DNA of 64,000 nucleotides from contig JAHEER010000001.1 in assembly GCA_024640625.1 (NCBI GenBank), positions 1 to 64,000 of the forward strand, in the 5' to 3' direction. The DNA comes from Desulfobulbaceae bacterium (GTDB lineage: Bacteria; Desulfobacterota; Desulfobulbia; Desulfobulbales; Desulfocapsaceae). A program made the translations under genes and the position numbers. The notes below the pieces were generated by a model. The model was not told the DNA's origin, did not search any database, and was given only the letters and a program-made list of their open reading frames with translations. This document shows, piece after piece, positions 1 to 8,662 of this stretch (positions are counted from its first letter, which is position 1; each line of letters starts with the position of its first letter).

Positions 1-1164
1 GGAGAATGCTTCCAGCGTCGGTTTCCCGCCTGGAGAATTGCTCTCTTTACAGCCGCACCCGACTATGCGGACCAGTTTAAAGTAGCCTTTGCATCAAGCG
101 TAAAAATCTTCAACGGGCCTCTCGCCTGCCGGTTGTTCAGCGGCTTCCCGCTGCCGGTCTCAGACAGAAATTGGCTGCAAGATTGGCACATGAGCTCGGT
201 CAAGGATGGGGATGCGGGTACTGAGCTGAGCAACAGGCTGAAGAAGAATTTTCGTAAATTCCACTCTTGGGCGGTTGCCCGGAAGTTTGACTGGTACAGA
301 CTGTACGACCGCGACCTCCCGCAGTACAACGTTGCCATCGATGTGGTCGGCGGCCATCTGTGGATCAGCGAATTCCCTCCCCCGCGAGGCAAAGACCCCC
401 GCATCGCGGATGAGCGCTTCAGAGAGGTGACACGAACCGTGCGGACCCTGTTCGACGCCAGTCGTGACCAGGTAGTGGTCAATCGTATTCGGGAAGCGAA
501 AAGGAGTTCCAGGAAGGGTGGCGCCCGCCAGAAACTGCTGGAGATCAGGGAGGGAGATGCGGTATTTCTGGTGGGCGGGGGGAGGGGGCTGGAGCGGCAG
601 TTTTTTCCAGAACAGAGGTTTGTCAGGAAGTTTATCGGTCACACAGTAGACAGGGGTCCATTTCTCAGCCTTTTCGACAGCAGTGGCGGGGCGACCATCA
701 GCGCCGTTCTCGGGGGAGCAAAAGAAACCGCCACCATCGGGGTGACGGCCAGAGATGCGGAGATGCTGTTGAGCAGCTTCAGCCGCAACGGCCTCCACCC
801 CGACAACCACGACATCGCGTTTGAAGATGTGAGGGACTGGTTGAACAAAAATCGTCAGCAGTTCAGCCTTATTTACATCTGTTTTCGCCACAAACGTTAC
901 CGGCTCAACAAGTCTACCGTCTTCGATACAGTGTCGGGTCATCGGCTGCTCATCAGCAGGGCGGTAGCCGCTCTGGCGGACGGGGGGAGGGTGCTTGTCT
1001 CATCTCTGATAGCCGGTTTTGAGCTCGATCCCGCCGTGACAAAATCCCACGCCTGCAATGATCTCAGCCGGAAACTGTCTTCTCCCGACATCGTGCGGGG
1101 CGGGAGAAGTTTCAGATGCTGGGAAATCACCAAGCGAGAGGTGGATGAATCGGGGGCTTCGTGA
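1..1164 (+). CDS. rlmL: 23S rRNA methyltransferase RlmL/RlmKL, C-terminal part (5' cut by window edge)
   Basis: The frame is open from the first base, so this is the end of a longer gene. It should methylate 23S rRNA guanines: in the fused family the N-terminal half (RlmL) makes m2G2445 and the C-terminal half (RlmK) makes m7G2069. Visible are the end of the first methyltransferase domain (FNGPLACRLF) and the RlmK linker (NRLKKNFRKFHSWA, YRLYDRDLPQYNVAID). The second Rossmann domain is poorly conserved: where the family usually has an NLxDYLDTGLFLDHR-type SAM motif, this protein reads FLVGGGRGLERQFFPEQRFVR. Catalytic activity of the RlmK half is therefore uncertain. It stands alone; the next gene is 158 bp away. 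Confidence 0.85.
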   Translation, partial: GECFQRRFPAWRIALFTAAPDYADQFKVAFASSVKIFNGPLACRLFSGFPLPVSDRNWLQDWHMSSVKDGDAGTELSNRLKKNFRKFHSWAVARKFDWYRLYDRDLPQYNVAIDVVGGHLWISEFPPPRGKDPRIADERFREVTRTVRTLFDASRDQVVVNRIREAKRSSRKGGARQKLLEIREGDAVFLVGGGRGLERQFFPEQRFVRKFIGHTVDRGPFLSLFDSSGGATISAVLGGAKETATIGVTARDAEMLLSSFSRNGLHPDNHDIAFEDVRDWLNKNRQQFSLIYICFRHKRYRLNKSTVFDTVSGHRLLISRAVAALADGGRVLVSSLIAGFELDPAVTKSHACNDLSRKLSSPDIVRGGRSFRCWEITKREVDESGAS

Positions 1165-1192
1165 TATAATGGCCTCCTTTTGGGTGCTTAAC

Positions 1193-1204
1193 TCGCACGT
1201 GCGA
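1193..1204. repeat. 12-bp perfect palindrome in the rlmL downstream gap
   Basis: TCGCACGTGCGA is self-complementary, and the flanks TGCT/AGCA partly extend it. It lies between rlmL and the thiolase gene and could be a weak terminator or an operator. There is no T-tract. Confidence 0.3.
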
Positions 1205-1322
1205 AGAGCAAACCGACTCTTAAGATGGTAAGTAACGCTATGATTTCACCAGGATTGTTAGTTGAGGTTTTGAGCTCAACAGGTCACCATCCCCAACCGA
1301 TATACTGCCGTTAATTTTATCC

Positions 1323-2363
1323 ATGCCGTCCTTCACCAACGTCTGCCTGCATACCTTCGGCTATGAACTGCCGCCCAGAACGCTGAGTTCCAAAGCTATC
1401 GAGGAACGACTGGCGCCTGTCTACGAGCGCCTCAGACTGCCGGCCGGCAGACTGGAAATGATGAGCGGAATTAGGCAGCGCCGCCTCTGGGAGCCGGGGA
1501 CCAAGCCGAGCCAGGCGGCCTCACTGGCAGGGCGGGAGACCATCGAATCTGCGGGGATCGATCCCACGGAGATTCAGTGTCTGCTCTTCACCTCAGTATC
1601 GAGGGACATGATGGAACCGGCCACGGCCTCGTTCGTGCATCACTCGCTGGGGCTGTCACCGGCGTGTCTGGTGCTTGATATCTCCAATGCCTGCCTGGGC
1701 TTTTTAGACGGTATGATCCTGCTGGGCAGCATGATCGAGCAGGGCCAGGTCGAAAATGGGCTGGTGGTTTCCGGGGAAACGGCGGAAGAGCTCATCGAGT
1801 CAACCATGCAGACCCTGCTCAACGATACGTCGCTGACGCGCAAAACGATCAAGCCTGCCTTCGCCTCGCTCACCATCGGTTCCGGTGCGGTGGGACTTTA
1901 TATGTGCCGCAACTCTGAAGCAACAGCAGACAAACCTCGTCTGGCCAGTTGCTCCTGGCTTGCCAACACCGATTTTTCAGACCTTTGCCTGGGAGGGCAG
2001 TCGACGGCAGAGACCACTCTGATGGCTACCGATTCCGAAGAGCTGCTCATCCAGGGCATCGAGACCGCCAAGCAGACCTGGGAACGTTTTTCGTCGGCGA
2101 GCGGCTGGGATGATGGGGACATCGATTGTTATTTCTGCCATCAGGTTGGGTCGGCACATGCCAGATTGCTGTTCGAGAAGCTGAGACTGACAGCAGATAA
2201 AAATTTCGAGACTCTGCCTTTTCTGGGCAATGTCGGGTCGGTTTCAGCGCCGGTGACCATGGCCATGGCTATGGAACAGAATCGTTTTGTCCCGGGCATG
2301 AAGGGCGCAATGCTGGGCATCGGCAGCGGCATCAACTGCCTGATGCTGGGGGTTACCTGGTAG
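1323..2363 (+). CDS. Thiolase-superfamily condensing enzyme, FabH/OleA-like
   Basis: 346 residues, a full-length ketoacyl-synthase III fold. The motifs resemble OleA, which joins two acyl-CoAs head-to-head, more than housekeeping FabH: TSVSRDMMEPATAS includes the glutamate OleA uses as base, ISNACLGF carries the nucleophilic Cys, FCHQVGSAH gives the active-site His, GNVGSVSAP the Asn, and the C-terminus has GIGSGINCLMLGV. FabH and OleA share the Cys-His-Asn triad. No oleB, oleC or oleD homologue lies next to it; the gene 5 bp downstream is an AMMECR1 protein. It could be OleA working with genes elsewhere, or a divergent FabH that makes another ketoacyl product. ATG start. Confidence 0.75.
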   Translation: MPSFTNVCLHTFGYELPPRTLSSKAIEERLAPVYERLRLPAGRLEMMSGIRQRRLWEPGTKPSQAASLAGRETIESAGIDPTEIQCLLFTSVSRDMMEPATASFVHHSLGLSPACLVLDISNACLGFLDGMILLGSMIEQGQVENGLVVSGETAEELIESTMQTLLNDTSLTRKTIKPAFASLTIGSGAVGLYMCRNSEATADKPRLASCSWLANTDFSDLCLGGQSTAETTLMATDSEELLIQGIETAKQTWERFSSASGWDDGDIDCYFCHQVGSAHARLLFEKLRLTADKNFETLPFLGNVGSVSAPVTMAMAMEQNRFVPGMKGAMLGIGSGINCLMLGVTW

Positions 2364-2368
2364 GTGAT

Positions 2369-2974
2369 ATGGGTGCCACACAGATACCAGCGGTGTACGG
2401 CCGCAGATTGCTGAAACTGGTCAGAGAGACCATCGGCCAGCGTTTGGGCCTGGTTGAGGCGGTGGATCAGGCCGGTCTCGAGGATGAGGCGTTGCACCAG
2501 GACCTGGCGACCTTTGTGACCCTAAAGATAAACGGGCGGCTGCGGGGCTGCATAGGCAACCTGGAAGCCACCGGACCGCTGCTTGAATCGCTCTCCCAGA
2601 ATGCCTGCCAGGCCGCCTTCAAGGATCACCGCTTCGCGCCGCTGAGTGCGGAGGAGTTCGAGCGAATCAAAATCGACATTTCAATACTGAGCACTCCGGT
2701 TCGGCTCCACTATGAAAACGGCGACGACCTGCTCACCAGGCTGCGCCCCGGGATAGACGGGGTAATACTGAAAAAGGGCAGGGCCAGGGCAACATTTCTG
2801 CCCCAGGTCTGGAAGCAGCTGCCTCGCCCGCGACACTTCATGGAACATCTCTGCCAGAAAGCGGGCCTGTCGCCTCAATCCTGGCAGGATGAGGATATTG
2901 AGATCTATCTGTATCAGGTTCAGAGTTTTGAAGAGGAGACACATGCGGTTGATTCTACCCCCCGGGCTGGCTGA
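2369..2974 (+). CDS. AmmeMemoRadiSam system protein A (AMMECR1 domain)
   Basis: 201 residues covering one AMMECR1 domain, with the family signature LRGCIG at about residue 67 after VTLKINGR, and the C-terminal part FLPQVWKQLP. In many prokaryotes AMMECR1 proteins are encoded with a Memo-like dioxygenase-fold protein and a radical SAM enzyme (AmmeMemoRadiSam), whose biochemical role is not established. Neither partner is in this window, so this copy is separated from the usual set. The start lies 5 bp after the thiolase stop, and the end overlaps the next gene by 32 bp, so the three genes are probably co-transcribed. Confidence 0.85.
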   Translation: MGATQIPAVYGRRLLKLVRETIGQRLGLVEAVDQAGLEDEALHQDLATFVTLKINGRLRGCIGNLEATGPLLESLSQNACQAAFKDHRFAPLSAEEFERIKIDISILSTPVRLHYENGDDLLTRLRPGIDGVILKKGRARATFLPQVWKQLPRPRHFMEHLCQKAGLSPQSWQDEDIEIYLYQVQSFEEETHAVDSTPRAG

Positions 2975-3575
2975 AGAGCTCAGAATCCTCTATGAGGAGA
3001 TGGAGCAGGCCTACGACGCAGTAGCCCAGCAGCTGGGACATGGCTGCGACGGCTGCCCGGACAATTGTTGCGATTCATATTTTCTGCACCACACCTACAT
3101 CGAGTGGGCCTATCTCTGGCAGGGGCTCGCCGCACTTCCCGAAGACCGCCGCCAGACTCTGCTGTCCAGGGCCGAAGCCTACGAGAGAAAAGCCCAGGAA
3201 CTGATCGGCCTGGGGCAGCGGCCCAAGCTCATGTGTCCGCTCAATGAAGAGGGCAGATGTTCGCTGTACGCGCATAGACTTATGGTCTGCCGTACCCATG
3301 GAGTACCCGCCACGATGACCCGGCCAGACGGCAGACAGCTTAGATTCCCCGGTTGTTTCAGGTGCCAGGAACTGGTGGAGAGCAAAGGGGGCGCCGAGGA
3401 CGAACTACCATTGATGGAGCGTACCCAACTGCTGAAGCGTCTTGTCGTGCTGGAACAGAAGCTTGTCGTGGGAAAAAGACATATGGCTCCCAAGGTAAAG
3501 CGGACGATTGCTTCAATGCTGAGCAGCGGTCCGCCCGAACTGCCCCATTGCTCGGATCGCACCCCTAAATGTTGA
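2943..3575 (+). CDS. YkgJ-type cysteine-cluster (zinc/iron-chelating) protein
   Basis: The protein has the CxxCPDNCC and CPLNEEGRCSLYAHRLMVCRTHG pattern of the YkgJ (CxxCxxCC) family, whose members bind Zn or Fe-S clusters and mostly have no known reaction. An extra pair, FPGCFRCQ, follows at about residue 150. I place the start at ATG 2943, inside the end of the AMMECR1 gene, because a GAGGAG sequence sits 6-7 bp upstream. A longer reading from 2889 has no ribosome site and adds unrelated residues. A second member of the family is at 11667-12377. Confidence 0.75.
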   Translation: MRLILPPGLAEELRILYEEMEQAYDAVAQQLGHGCDGCPDNCCDSYFLHHTYIEWAYLWQGLAALPEDRRQTLLSRAEAYERKAQELIGLGQRPKLMCPLNEEGRCSLYAHRLMVCRTHGVPATMTRPDGRQLRFPGCFRCQELVESKGGAEDELPLMERTQLLKRLVVLEQKLVVGKRHMAPKVKRTIASMLSSGPPELPHCSDRTPKC

Positions 3576-3609
3576 ACATCATTTCCCCATTAACAGACCG
3601 GAGTCTGGC

Positions 3610-4119
3610 GTGAAGCTGAAAGTGACAGGAAAACAGCCCAATTCAAAGGATTGTTTCGTCTGCGGGCTGGAAAACGATTTTGGCTTGAAAAGCTATTTCT
3701 ACGAGCTCGAAAACGGCGAATTGATTGCCAGATTTTTCCCCGCCGATCAACACCAGAGCTATCCCGGCCGTCTGCACGGCGGCATTTCAGCGGCCATCCT
3801 CGATGAAACCTTGGGCAGATTAATTATCAATCACAAAGGGTCCGGGTTGTGGGGGGTCACCCTTGAATTTTCAATGAAATTCAGAAAACCGGTGCCGCTG
3901 GGCCAGGAAGTACTGGTCAGAGCCAGGGTGACTTCCGAGAATAAAAGAACCTTTGAGGGAACCGCCGAAATCGTGCTGGCCGACGGGGCAGTCGCGGTTG
4001 AAGGCAGGGGCCGTTATCTGAAGATGTCGCTGTCAAATATCACCGAGGACGATTTCCAAGGTGAACAGTGGCACATCGTTGCCCAGGAAGACGATCCCAT
4101 TGAGATCGAGCTGCCCTGA
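3610..4119 (+). CDS. PaaI/YigI-type hotdog thioesterase
   Basis: 169 residues with the hotdog-fold core. GRLHGGISAAILDETLG at about residues 56-72 is the acyl-CoA thioesterase signature, where the loop and the Asp/Glu on the long helix act in catalysis. An N-terminal cysteine pair (DCFVCG) is typical of one subgroup that starts with a small Cys-containing segment. Predicted to hydrolyse acyl-CoA in the cytoplasm; substrate unknown. The GTG start at 3610 is chosen because the N-terminus matches the family. It ends 11 bp from the convergent glycosyltransferase gene. Confidence 0.7.
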   Translation: MKLKVTGKQPNSKDCFVCGLENDFGLKSYFYELENGELIARFFPADQHQSYPGRLHGGISAAILDETLGRLIINHKGSGLWGVTLEFSMKFRKPVPLGQEVLVRARVTSENKRTFEGTAEIVLADGAVAVEGRGRYLKMSLSNITEDDFQGEQWHIVAQEDDPIEIELP

Positions 4120-4130
4120 GAATACCCCGC

Positions 4131-5192
4131 TCAAAGCAAGGAATAAAGGAATTCTGCCGCCTGATCGGCACCGTTGAGCGGCAGAGGCTCCCGTCTGCGT
4201 AGCATCATCTCTTCCAGGCCCCTGAGCCAGGTGCCGCTGAAAAAGTAACTCTGCTCAATAATTTCCCCATTCATCTCTTGACTGACGTAGTGTGCTATCA
4301 CCTCGGACTCGGCAAAGTGCTTCCTGATGACACAGCAAATCGGCGTGGCGGTCTGCTGGCATTCGGCAATGGTGGAATAGCCGCTTTTGCAGATCAGCAG
4401 ATCGGCAGCGTTTATCAGGTCGGGATGGTGCAGAGTGGTGTGGGCAGCCAGCAGTCGTATGTTGTCGCCCACCGCCTCACTTTGGCTCTGCCCCGCGACG
4501 AGAAAAAGGTATTCTTCATGGCGCTGCAGGTCGTTGATGAAGGGCAGGTCGAGGGCAATGCCACCCATGGAAATAAGGACGATTTTTCGCCGGCCGGCAG
4601 CGATCTCTTCTTTTATCCTGGCAGAGGGCATCACCTGTTTTCTGGCTATTGGCGCACAATGAAGATCGCAGGGTGCCGGGTTGCAGACCGGATCGGTCTG
4701 AATTCTGTAATCTACCCTCTCGTAGGAGTCTGAGAGAAGTTCAATATAGGGATCGAACCCCGATTCCGGGCCCATTTGAGAGTAGATCCAGTCCCAGGTG
4801 AAGTTTTCTACCAACAGCGTGGGAATCGCAGCGGTCCGCCCCACTTCAATACCAAGAGAACTGATGTCACAGATGATCAGCCGGCATGAGCGGCACAATT
4901 CAGCGCATCTGCTGATGAGCGAGGGGGCGAAAGGCAGGAGTTCAGCAAGCTTTGCACGTGTCTGCCGGCGATCTGCAGCGAAGGCGTCGCGCTGCACCAG
5001 ACCGATGTCGGTGACCATTCGGTGATAGGAAAACGCCACTCCCGAACTCTGGAACAACGCGGGCGGCAGGGTGGTAAAAAGTCTGGCCTTGAGCCCGGGG
5101 ATGTGACTCTGCAGGGCCTGAAGAAGTCCGATGGTCCGGGTGGCATGGCCGAATCCGTGGGGGGATATGAAGCAGGCCAGCTCACAGTTCAT
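4131..5192 (-). CDS. MurG-like (GT-B fold) glycosyltransferase
   Basis: 353 residues. The N-terminus CFISPHGFGHATRTIGLL is the glycine-rich acceptor-side loop of MurG/UGT-like GT-B enzymes. The C-terminal half has VLISMGGIA and DLLICKSGYSTIAECQ, the nucleotide-sugar binding region, with conserved Gly, Ser and Glu. Predicted soluble or membrane-peripheral sugar transferase; donor and acceptor unknown. It begins 31 bp after nikR on the same strand, so the two may share a transcript, although no functional link to nickel is evident. A related enzyme is at 38558-39712. Confidence 0.65.
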   Translation of the reverse strand: MNCELACFISPHGFGHATRTIGLLQALQSHIPGLKARLFTTLPPALFQSSGVAFSYHRMVTDIGLVQRDAFAADRRQTRAKLAELLPFAPSLISRCAELCRSCRLIICDISSLGIEVGRTAAIPTLLVENFTWDWIYSQMGPESGFDPYIELLSDSYERVDYRIQTDPVCNPAPCDLHCAPIARKQVMPSARIKEEIAAGRRKIVLISMGGIALDLPFINDLQRHEEYLFLVAGQSQSEAVGDNIRLLAAHTTLHHPDLINAADLLICKSGYSTIAECQQTATPICCVIRKHFAESEVIAHYVSQEMNGEIIEQSYFFSGTWLRGLEEMMLRRREPLPLNGADQAAEFLYSLL

Positions 5193-5223
5193 GGATTGAG
5201 GTTCTCTGGAGAGGGGACAGCGA

Positions 5224-5634
5224 TCAATGCAGATCCTTGCCGGTGGTACTCATTGCCATTTTGCAGTTGCGCACGCCCCTGAGGGAGCGGAGCCGGTCGG
5301 TAAGCTCGTTGACCGATCCGGCCTTGCCCTTGACTATGACAACTTCGAGGCAATTGTGATGATCCATATGAATATGAGTAGCTGAGACAATCTGGTGATG
5401 ATAATCATGCTGAATCTCGGTCACCTTCTCCTGCAGTTTTGGCTGATGATGGTCATATACCATGGAAATAACGCCGACCACATCTTTGTCGGCCTGCCAT
5501 TCTTCCTCGACAAACGAGGATCGAATCAGGTCCCTGATCGCCTCGGAGCGGTTGACATATTTCTGCTGTTTGATAACGGTATCGAACTTCTCGAGAAGTT
5601 TTTCATCCAATGAGATGGTGAAACGTTTTAACAT
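5224..5634 (-). CDS. nikR: Nickel-responsive transcriptional regulator NikR
   Basis: 136 residues, normal NikR length. The N-terminal ribbon-helix-helix (MLKRFTISLDEKLLEKFD, NRSEAIRDLIR) binds DNA, and the C-terminal ACT-like domain carries the nickel site. His76, His87, His89 and Cys95 fall at exactly the E. coli NikR positions (HDYHH, THIHMDHHNC), so nickel sensing should be intact. The target is likely nickel uptake or hydrogenase genes, none of which is next to it. I did not find a clear NikR operator in the 251-bp upstream gap. Confidence 0.93.
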   Translation of the reverse strand: MLKRFTISLDEKLLEKFDTVIKQQKYVNRSEAIRDLIRSSFVEEEWQADKDVVGVISMVYDHHQPKLQEKVTEIQHDYHHQIVSATHIHMDHHNCLEVVIVKGKAGSVNELTDRLRSLRGVRNCKMAMSTTGKDLH

Positions 5635-5885
5635 GATTCTTCCTGTTCGTTTCTGGAGTGGTTGAAATGGCTCCGTGATCCTGTCAGATTTATTCCTGGA
5701 TCAGGGTAACCAGACAGTGGTAATTGTCCATGCCGCCATGCTCTCTGGAGCAGATTGGCACGCCAAGTTCAGGCATCGGCATATCATTGAATGCCCGGCT
5801 AGGTTAGCGTGGTGCCATTTCTCCGTCAACACTTTTAGGGCCGGGGTGTAAGGTCTGCCCTCAATCGACAACTAAATATCCAGGT

Positions 5886-6596
5886 ATGAAGATGATAGAT
5901 AGACTGTCCATCGAAGTCATCGGCCACATCAATTCCTGTTTTACCGAAAAATTCGGTACCCCTCGGCAATCCGGCCTGGTTCCATCGGCGGCGGCGCGGC
6001 TCAGACTGTGCGATCCCTTCAACCGCCGGGAAATGGTGCGGGGACTGGAAGAATTCAGTCATCTCTGGATCCATTTTGTTTTTCACCAGGCCATGGAGGA
6101 CGGCTGGAAATCAACGGTGCGTCCGCCGCGGCTCGGGGGCAGCCGCCGTATAGGCGTGTGGGCCACCAGAAGCCCGCATCGGCCCAACTTCATGGGCCTC
6201 AGTGTAGTAAAACTAGAAGGTATCGAGTTCGACCATGGGGTCGAATTGCTGCTGACCGGGGTGGATCTGCTCGACGGGACGCCGGTGCTCGACATAAAAC
6301 CCTACCTGCCGTCGAGCGACCGCATCGAGGATGCTTCCGCAGGGTGGGCGGCACCTGAGTTGGAGGCGCTGGAGGTGGCGTATCGGCCGGAGGCGGCCGA
6401 CTTCTGCAGCGCCTATGAAACTAAGACCGGTGTACCCCTGCGGCAGCTGATTAGCGAAGTACTCCGGCAAGATCCCCGGCCCCCTTCTCAGCGAGAGAAA
6501 AAAGAGATGTACGGAATGCGGCTCTACGACATCAACGTGCGCTGGCAGGCCAGCGGCGCCTCCTGCCTGGTAAGAAGCTGCGAGAAGATAGGCTGA
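5886..6596 (+). CDS. trmO: tRNA (t6A37) N6-methyltransferase TrmO
   Basis: 236 residues, the E. coli length. TrmO uses SAM to methylate N6-threonylcarbamoyladenosine-37 of tRNA-Thr to m6t6A. The YaeB/TsaA beta-barrel signature is clear: GVWATRSPHRPNFMGLS, then VDLLDGTPVLDIKPYLPS, and a C-terminal domain ending in YDINVRW. It has its own promoter region and converges on lptC with a 5-bp gap. Confidence 0.92.
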   Translation: MKMIDRLSIEVIGHINSCFTEKFGTPRQSGLVPSAAARLRLCDPFNRREMVRGLEEFSHLWIHFVFHQAMEDGWKSTVRPPRLGGSRRIGVWATRSPHRPNFMGLSVVKLEGIEFDHGVELLLTGVDLLDGTPVLDIKPYLPSSDRIEDASAGWAAPELEALEVAYRPEAADFCSAYETKTGVPLRQLISEVLRQDPRPPSQREKKEMYGMRLYDINVRWQASGASCLVRSCEKIG

Positions 6597-6601
6597 GCGG
6601 A

Positions 6602-7177
6602 TTATTCTGATCCCAACACAGTATGGACCCGGCCGCCGACCAGATACTGACCGGTGACGATATCGTACCTTAGGCTGGAGCCCCTGATTTCGGCCCGTTC
6701 GGCAACCATGCGGGTGGGAACGGGCGAATCGATGATCCGCTTCTCGTCGTAATAGTGGAGCAGGTCGGTGAACAGCTGCTGCTTATCTGAGTCCCGGCTG
6801 ACCACCACGTTTTTATTTAAGATCAAATGTCTTGTCTGGGTGTTGTAGATTCCTGAATCGGCCTTGATGTTAACCATATCACCCTGGTCGTCATACAGGT
6901 CCGAATCTATGTCCACCAGCACGAATTCATCTGGTTTGCCACTGGTATAGGCTTGTCTGGCACGTATTTCAGCAGTTTTTTTGCCCGCCTGATTCTGGGT
7001 GATAAGCACCTTCTGCATGATAAAGTCTTGCTCTTTCTCCGTACCTGCTGCCACACTATTCTCATCGAGGCCGCGGGGGGCGAGAAAGGAAGAAACCGGC
7101 AGCCGCCACAGCGGAAAGGTGACAATCATCAGGACCGGTATGAGCCAGATTAGATTGCGGCGATTGATCGTCATCAT
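6602..7177 (-). CDS. lptC: LPS transport protein LptC
   Basis: 191 residues: one N-terminal membrane anchor (about residues 9-30) and a periplasmic beta-jellyroll with OstA-like repeats (ADSGIYNTQTRHLILNKNVVVS). LptC hands LPS from LptB2FG to LptA. Its start overlaps the kdsC stop by 4 bp. This is the last gene of the pyrG-kdsA-kdsC-lptC unit; the lptA and lptB genes that often follow are not present, because convergent trmO begins 5 bp later. Confidence 0.85.
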   Translation of the reverse strand: MMTINRRNLIWLIPVLMIVTFPLWRLPVSSFLAPRGLDENSVAAGTEKEQDFIMQKVLITQNQAGKKTAEIRARQAYTSGKPDEFVLVDIDSDLYDDQGDMVNIKADSGIYNTQTRHLILNKNVVVSRDSDKQQLFTDLLHYYDEKRIIDSPVPTRMVAERAEIRGSSLRYDIVTGQYLVGGRVHTVLGSE

Positions 7178-7809
7178 AAGAATTGCTGCAGGAGCGTATC
7201 GTGCAGACCTTTGGCCCGGATAATCAGATCGCAGGTTTCTCTGACCGCACCGGCTCCGCCCGGACTGCGGGTAATAAAGTGGCAGGCCTCCTTGACTTCA
7301 TCCACCGCATTGGCCGGGCAGGCTGCGAGACCAACCCGGGTGAGCAGGCTGAGATCGATAAGATCGTCTCCCATGTAGCAGACCTGGTAAGGTTTAAGAC
7401 TTGTTTCATTGAGGATGGATTTGAATTCCTCGAGTTTGTTGCTGACTCCCTGTCTGATCTGATCCATGTCCAGTTCTTCTCCACGCCTGGCAACCAGGCT
7501 AGAGGTCCGGGCGGTAATTATGCCCGTCATCACCTCGGCCCGCTGCAGGAGTCTGATGCCGAGACCGTCCTGGGTGCAGAAGGCTTTCGACTCGACGCCT
7601 TCGTCCGAGTAGTAGAGCCTGCCGTCGGTGAGTACGCCGTCCACATCGAGCAGCAGCAAACGGATCGGCTCGGCTTTGGCGAACACCAGACGCTGCTCTT
7701 CCGAAAGGGGCCGGTTCTTCTCACGGCTGCGGCGTCGATAGCCTTCGAGAATTTCGCAGTCCGAGGGGTGGGGCCCCCCGCTGGCGCAATGCTTGGCATC
7801 ATCGGTCAT
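7174..7809 (-). CDS. kdsC: 3-deoxy-D-manno-octulosonate 8-phosphate phosphatase KdsC
   Basis: HAD-superfamily class C0 phosphatase that dephosphorylates Kdo-8-P in Kdo synthesis. The catalytic motif is LLLDVDGVLTDGRLYY (first Asp nucleophile), with later MTGIITARTS and YMGDDLIDLSLL. The protein is 211 residues, about 30-40 more than the compact family members, because of a charged N-terminal extension of roughly 48 residues before the first motif. A shorter true start cannot be excluded. It lies 13 bp after kdsA. Confidence 0.9.
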   Translation of the reverse strand: MTDDAKHCASGGPHPSDCEILEGYRRRSREKNRPLSEEQRLVFAKAEPIRLLLLDVDGVLTDGRLYYSDEGVESKAFCTQDGLGIRLLQRAEVMTGIITARTSSLVARRGEELDMDQIRQGVSNKLEEFKSILNETSLKPYQVCYMGDDLIDLSLLTRVGLAACPANAVDEVKEACHFITRSPGGAGAVRETCDLIIRAKGLHDTLLQQFL

Positions 7810-7822
7810 AACGGGTCGCTAA

Positions 7823-8662
7823 TCAGCTGAGGACGTCGCGGATGGAGACGAGCTGCCGGAGCAGCGCTTCAATCTCGTTGAGTGCGATGGAGTTGGGTCC
7901 ATCGCATAGGGCGTTGTCGGGATCCGGGTGCACTTCCATGAATATTCCGTCGATGCCGGCGCCGACCGCAGCCCGTGACAGCGGTGCGATGAACTCCCGC
8001 TGCCCCCCTGAGGATTGTCCCGCACCGCCGGGAAGCTGAACCGAATGGGTGGCGTCGTAAATCACCGGACAGTCAAAGCCACGCATCACCGGCAGGGACC
8101 GCATATCGACCACCAGGTTGTTATAGCCGAAGCTGGCGCCGCGCTCGACCAGCATTACCTGGCTGGTGCCGCTGGAGCGAATCTTGTCCACTCCGTTTTT
8201 TATTTCCCAGGGGGAGATGAATTGTCCCTTTTTGAGATTGATCGGTTTGCCGGTCGCCGAGGCGGCGGTCAACAGGTCGGTCTGTCTGCATAGAAATGCG
8301 GGAATCTGGATGATGTCGAGGACTTCGGCTGCGGCAGAGGCTTGGCCAGGTTCGTGAATATCGGAAATCACCGGTACGCCGACCTCCTGCCGTATCCGTC
8401 CCAGCGCGCCCAGACCCCGTTCCAGGCCGGGGCCCCGATAGGAGGAAATCGAAGTGCGGTTGGCTTTGTCGAAAGAGGCCTTGAAGACGTAGGAGATTCC
8501 CAGTCCGGCGCAGATTTCCAGCATGGCCGCGGCTACCCGTAGCCCCAGCTCTTCCGACTCCAGGACGCAGGGGCCGGCGATGAGCAGCAGGGGGCGGTCG
8601 GCTCCAACCTCGATGGTCGAACCGTCGGGACAGCCTACCGATACGGGGGAAACCTTCATCAA
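7823..8662 (-). CDS. kdsA: 2-dehydro-3-deoxyphosphooctonate aldolase (Kdo-8-P synthase) KdsA
   Basis: 279 residues. Condenses phosphoenolpyruvate with arabinose-5-phosphate to Kdo-8-phosphate. Family motifs visible: [45 protein letters not shown] and [12 protein letters not shown]. The segment [12 protein letters not shown] fits the metal-independent type, which has Asn rather than Cys near the N-terminus. Its start overlaps the pyrG stop by 4 bp (ATGA), so translation is coupled. Confidence 0.95.
   Translation of the reverse strand: MMKVSPVSVGCPDGSTIEVGADRPLLLIAGPCVLESEELGLRVAAAMLEICAGLGISYVFKASFDKANRTSISSYRGPGLERGLGALGRIRQEVGVPVISDIHEPGQASAAAEVLDIIQIPAFLCRQTDLLTAASATGKPINLKKGQFISPWEIKNGVDKIRSSGTSQVMLVERGASFGYNNLVVDMRSLPVMRGFDCPVIYDATHSVQLPGGAGQSSGGQREFIAPLSRAAVGAGIDGIFMEVHPDPDNALCDGPNSIALNEIEALLRQLVSIRDVLS

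Noticed and set aside
160-942. Minus-strand frame of 260 codons
   Set aside because: Antisense to the rlmL end, which has clear homology.
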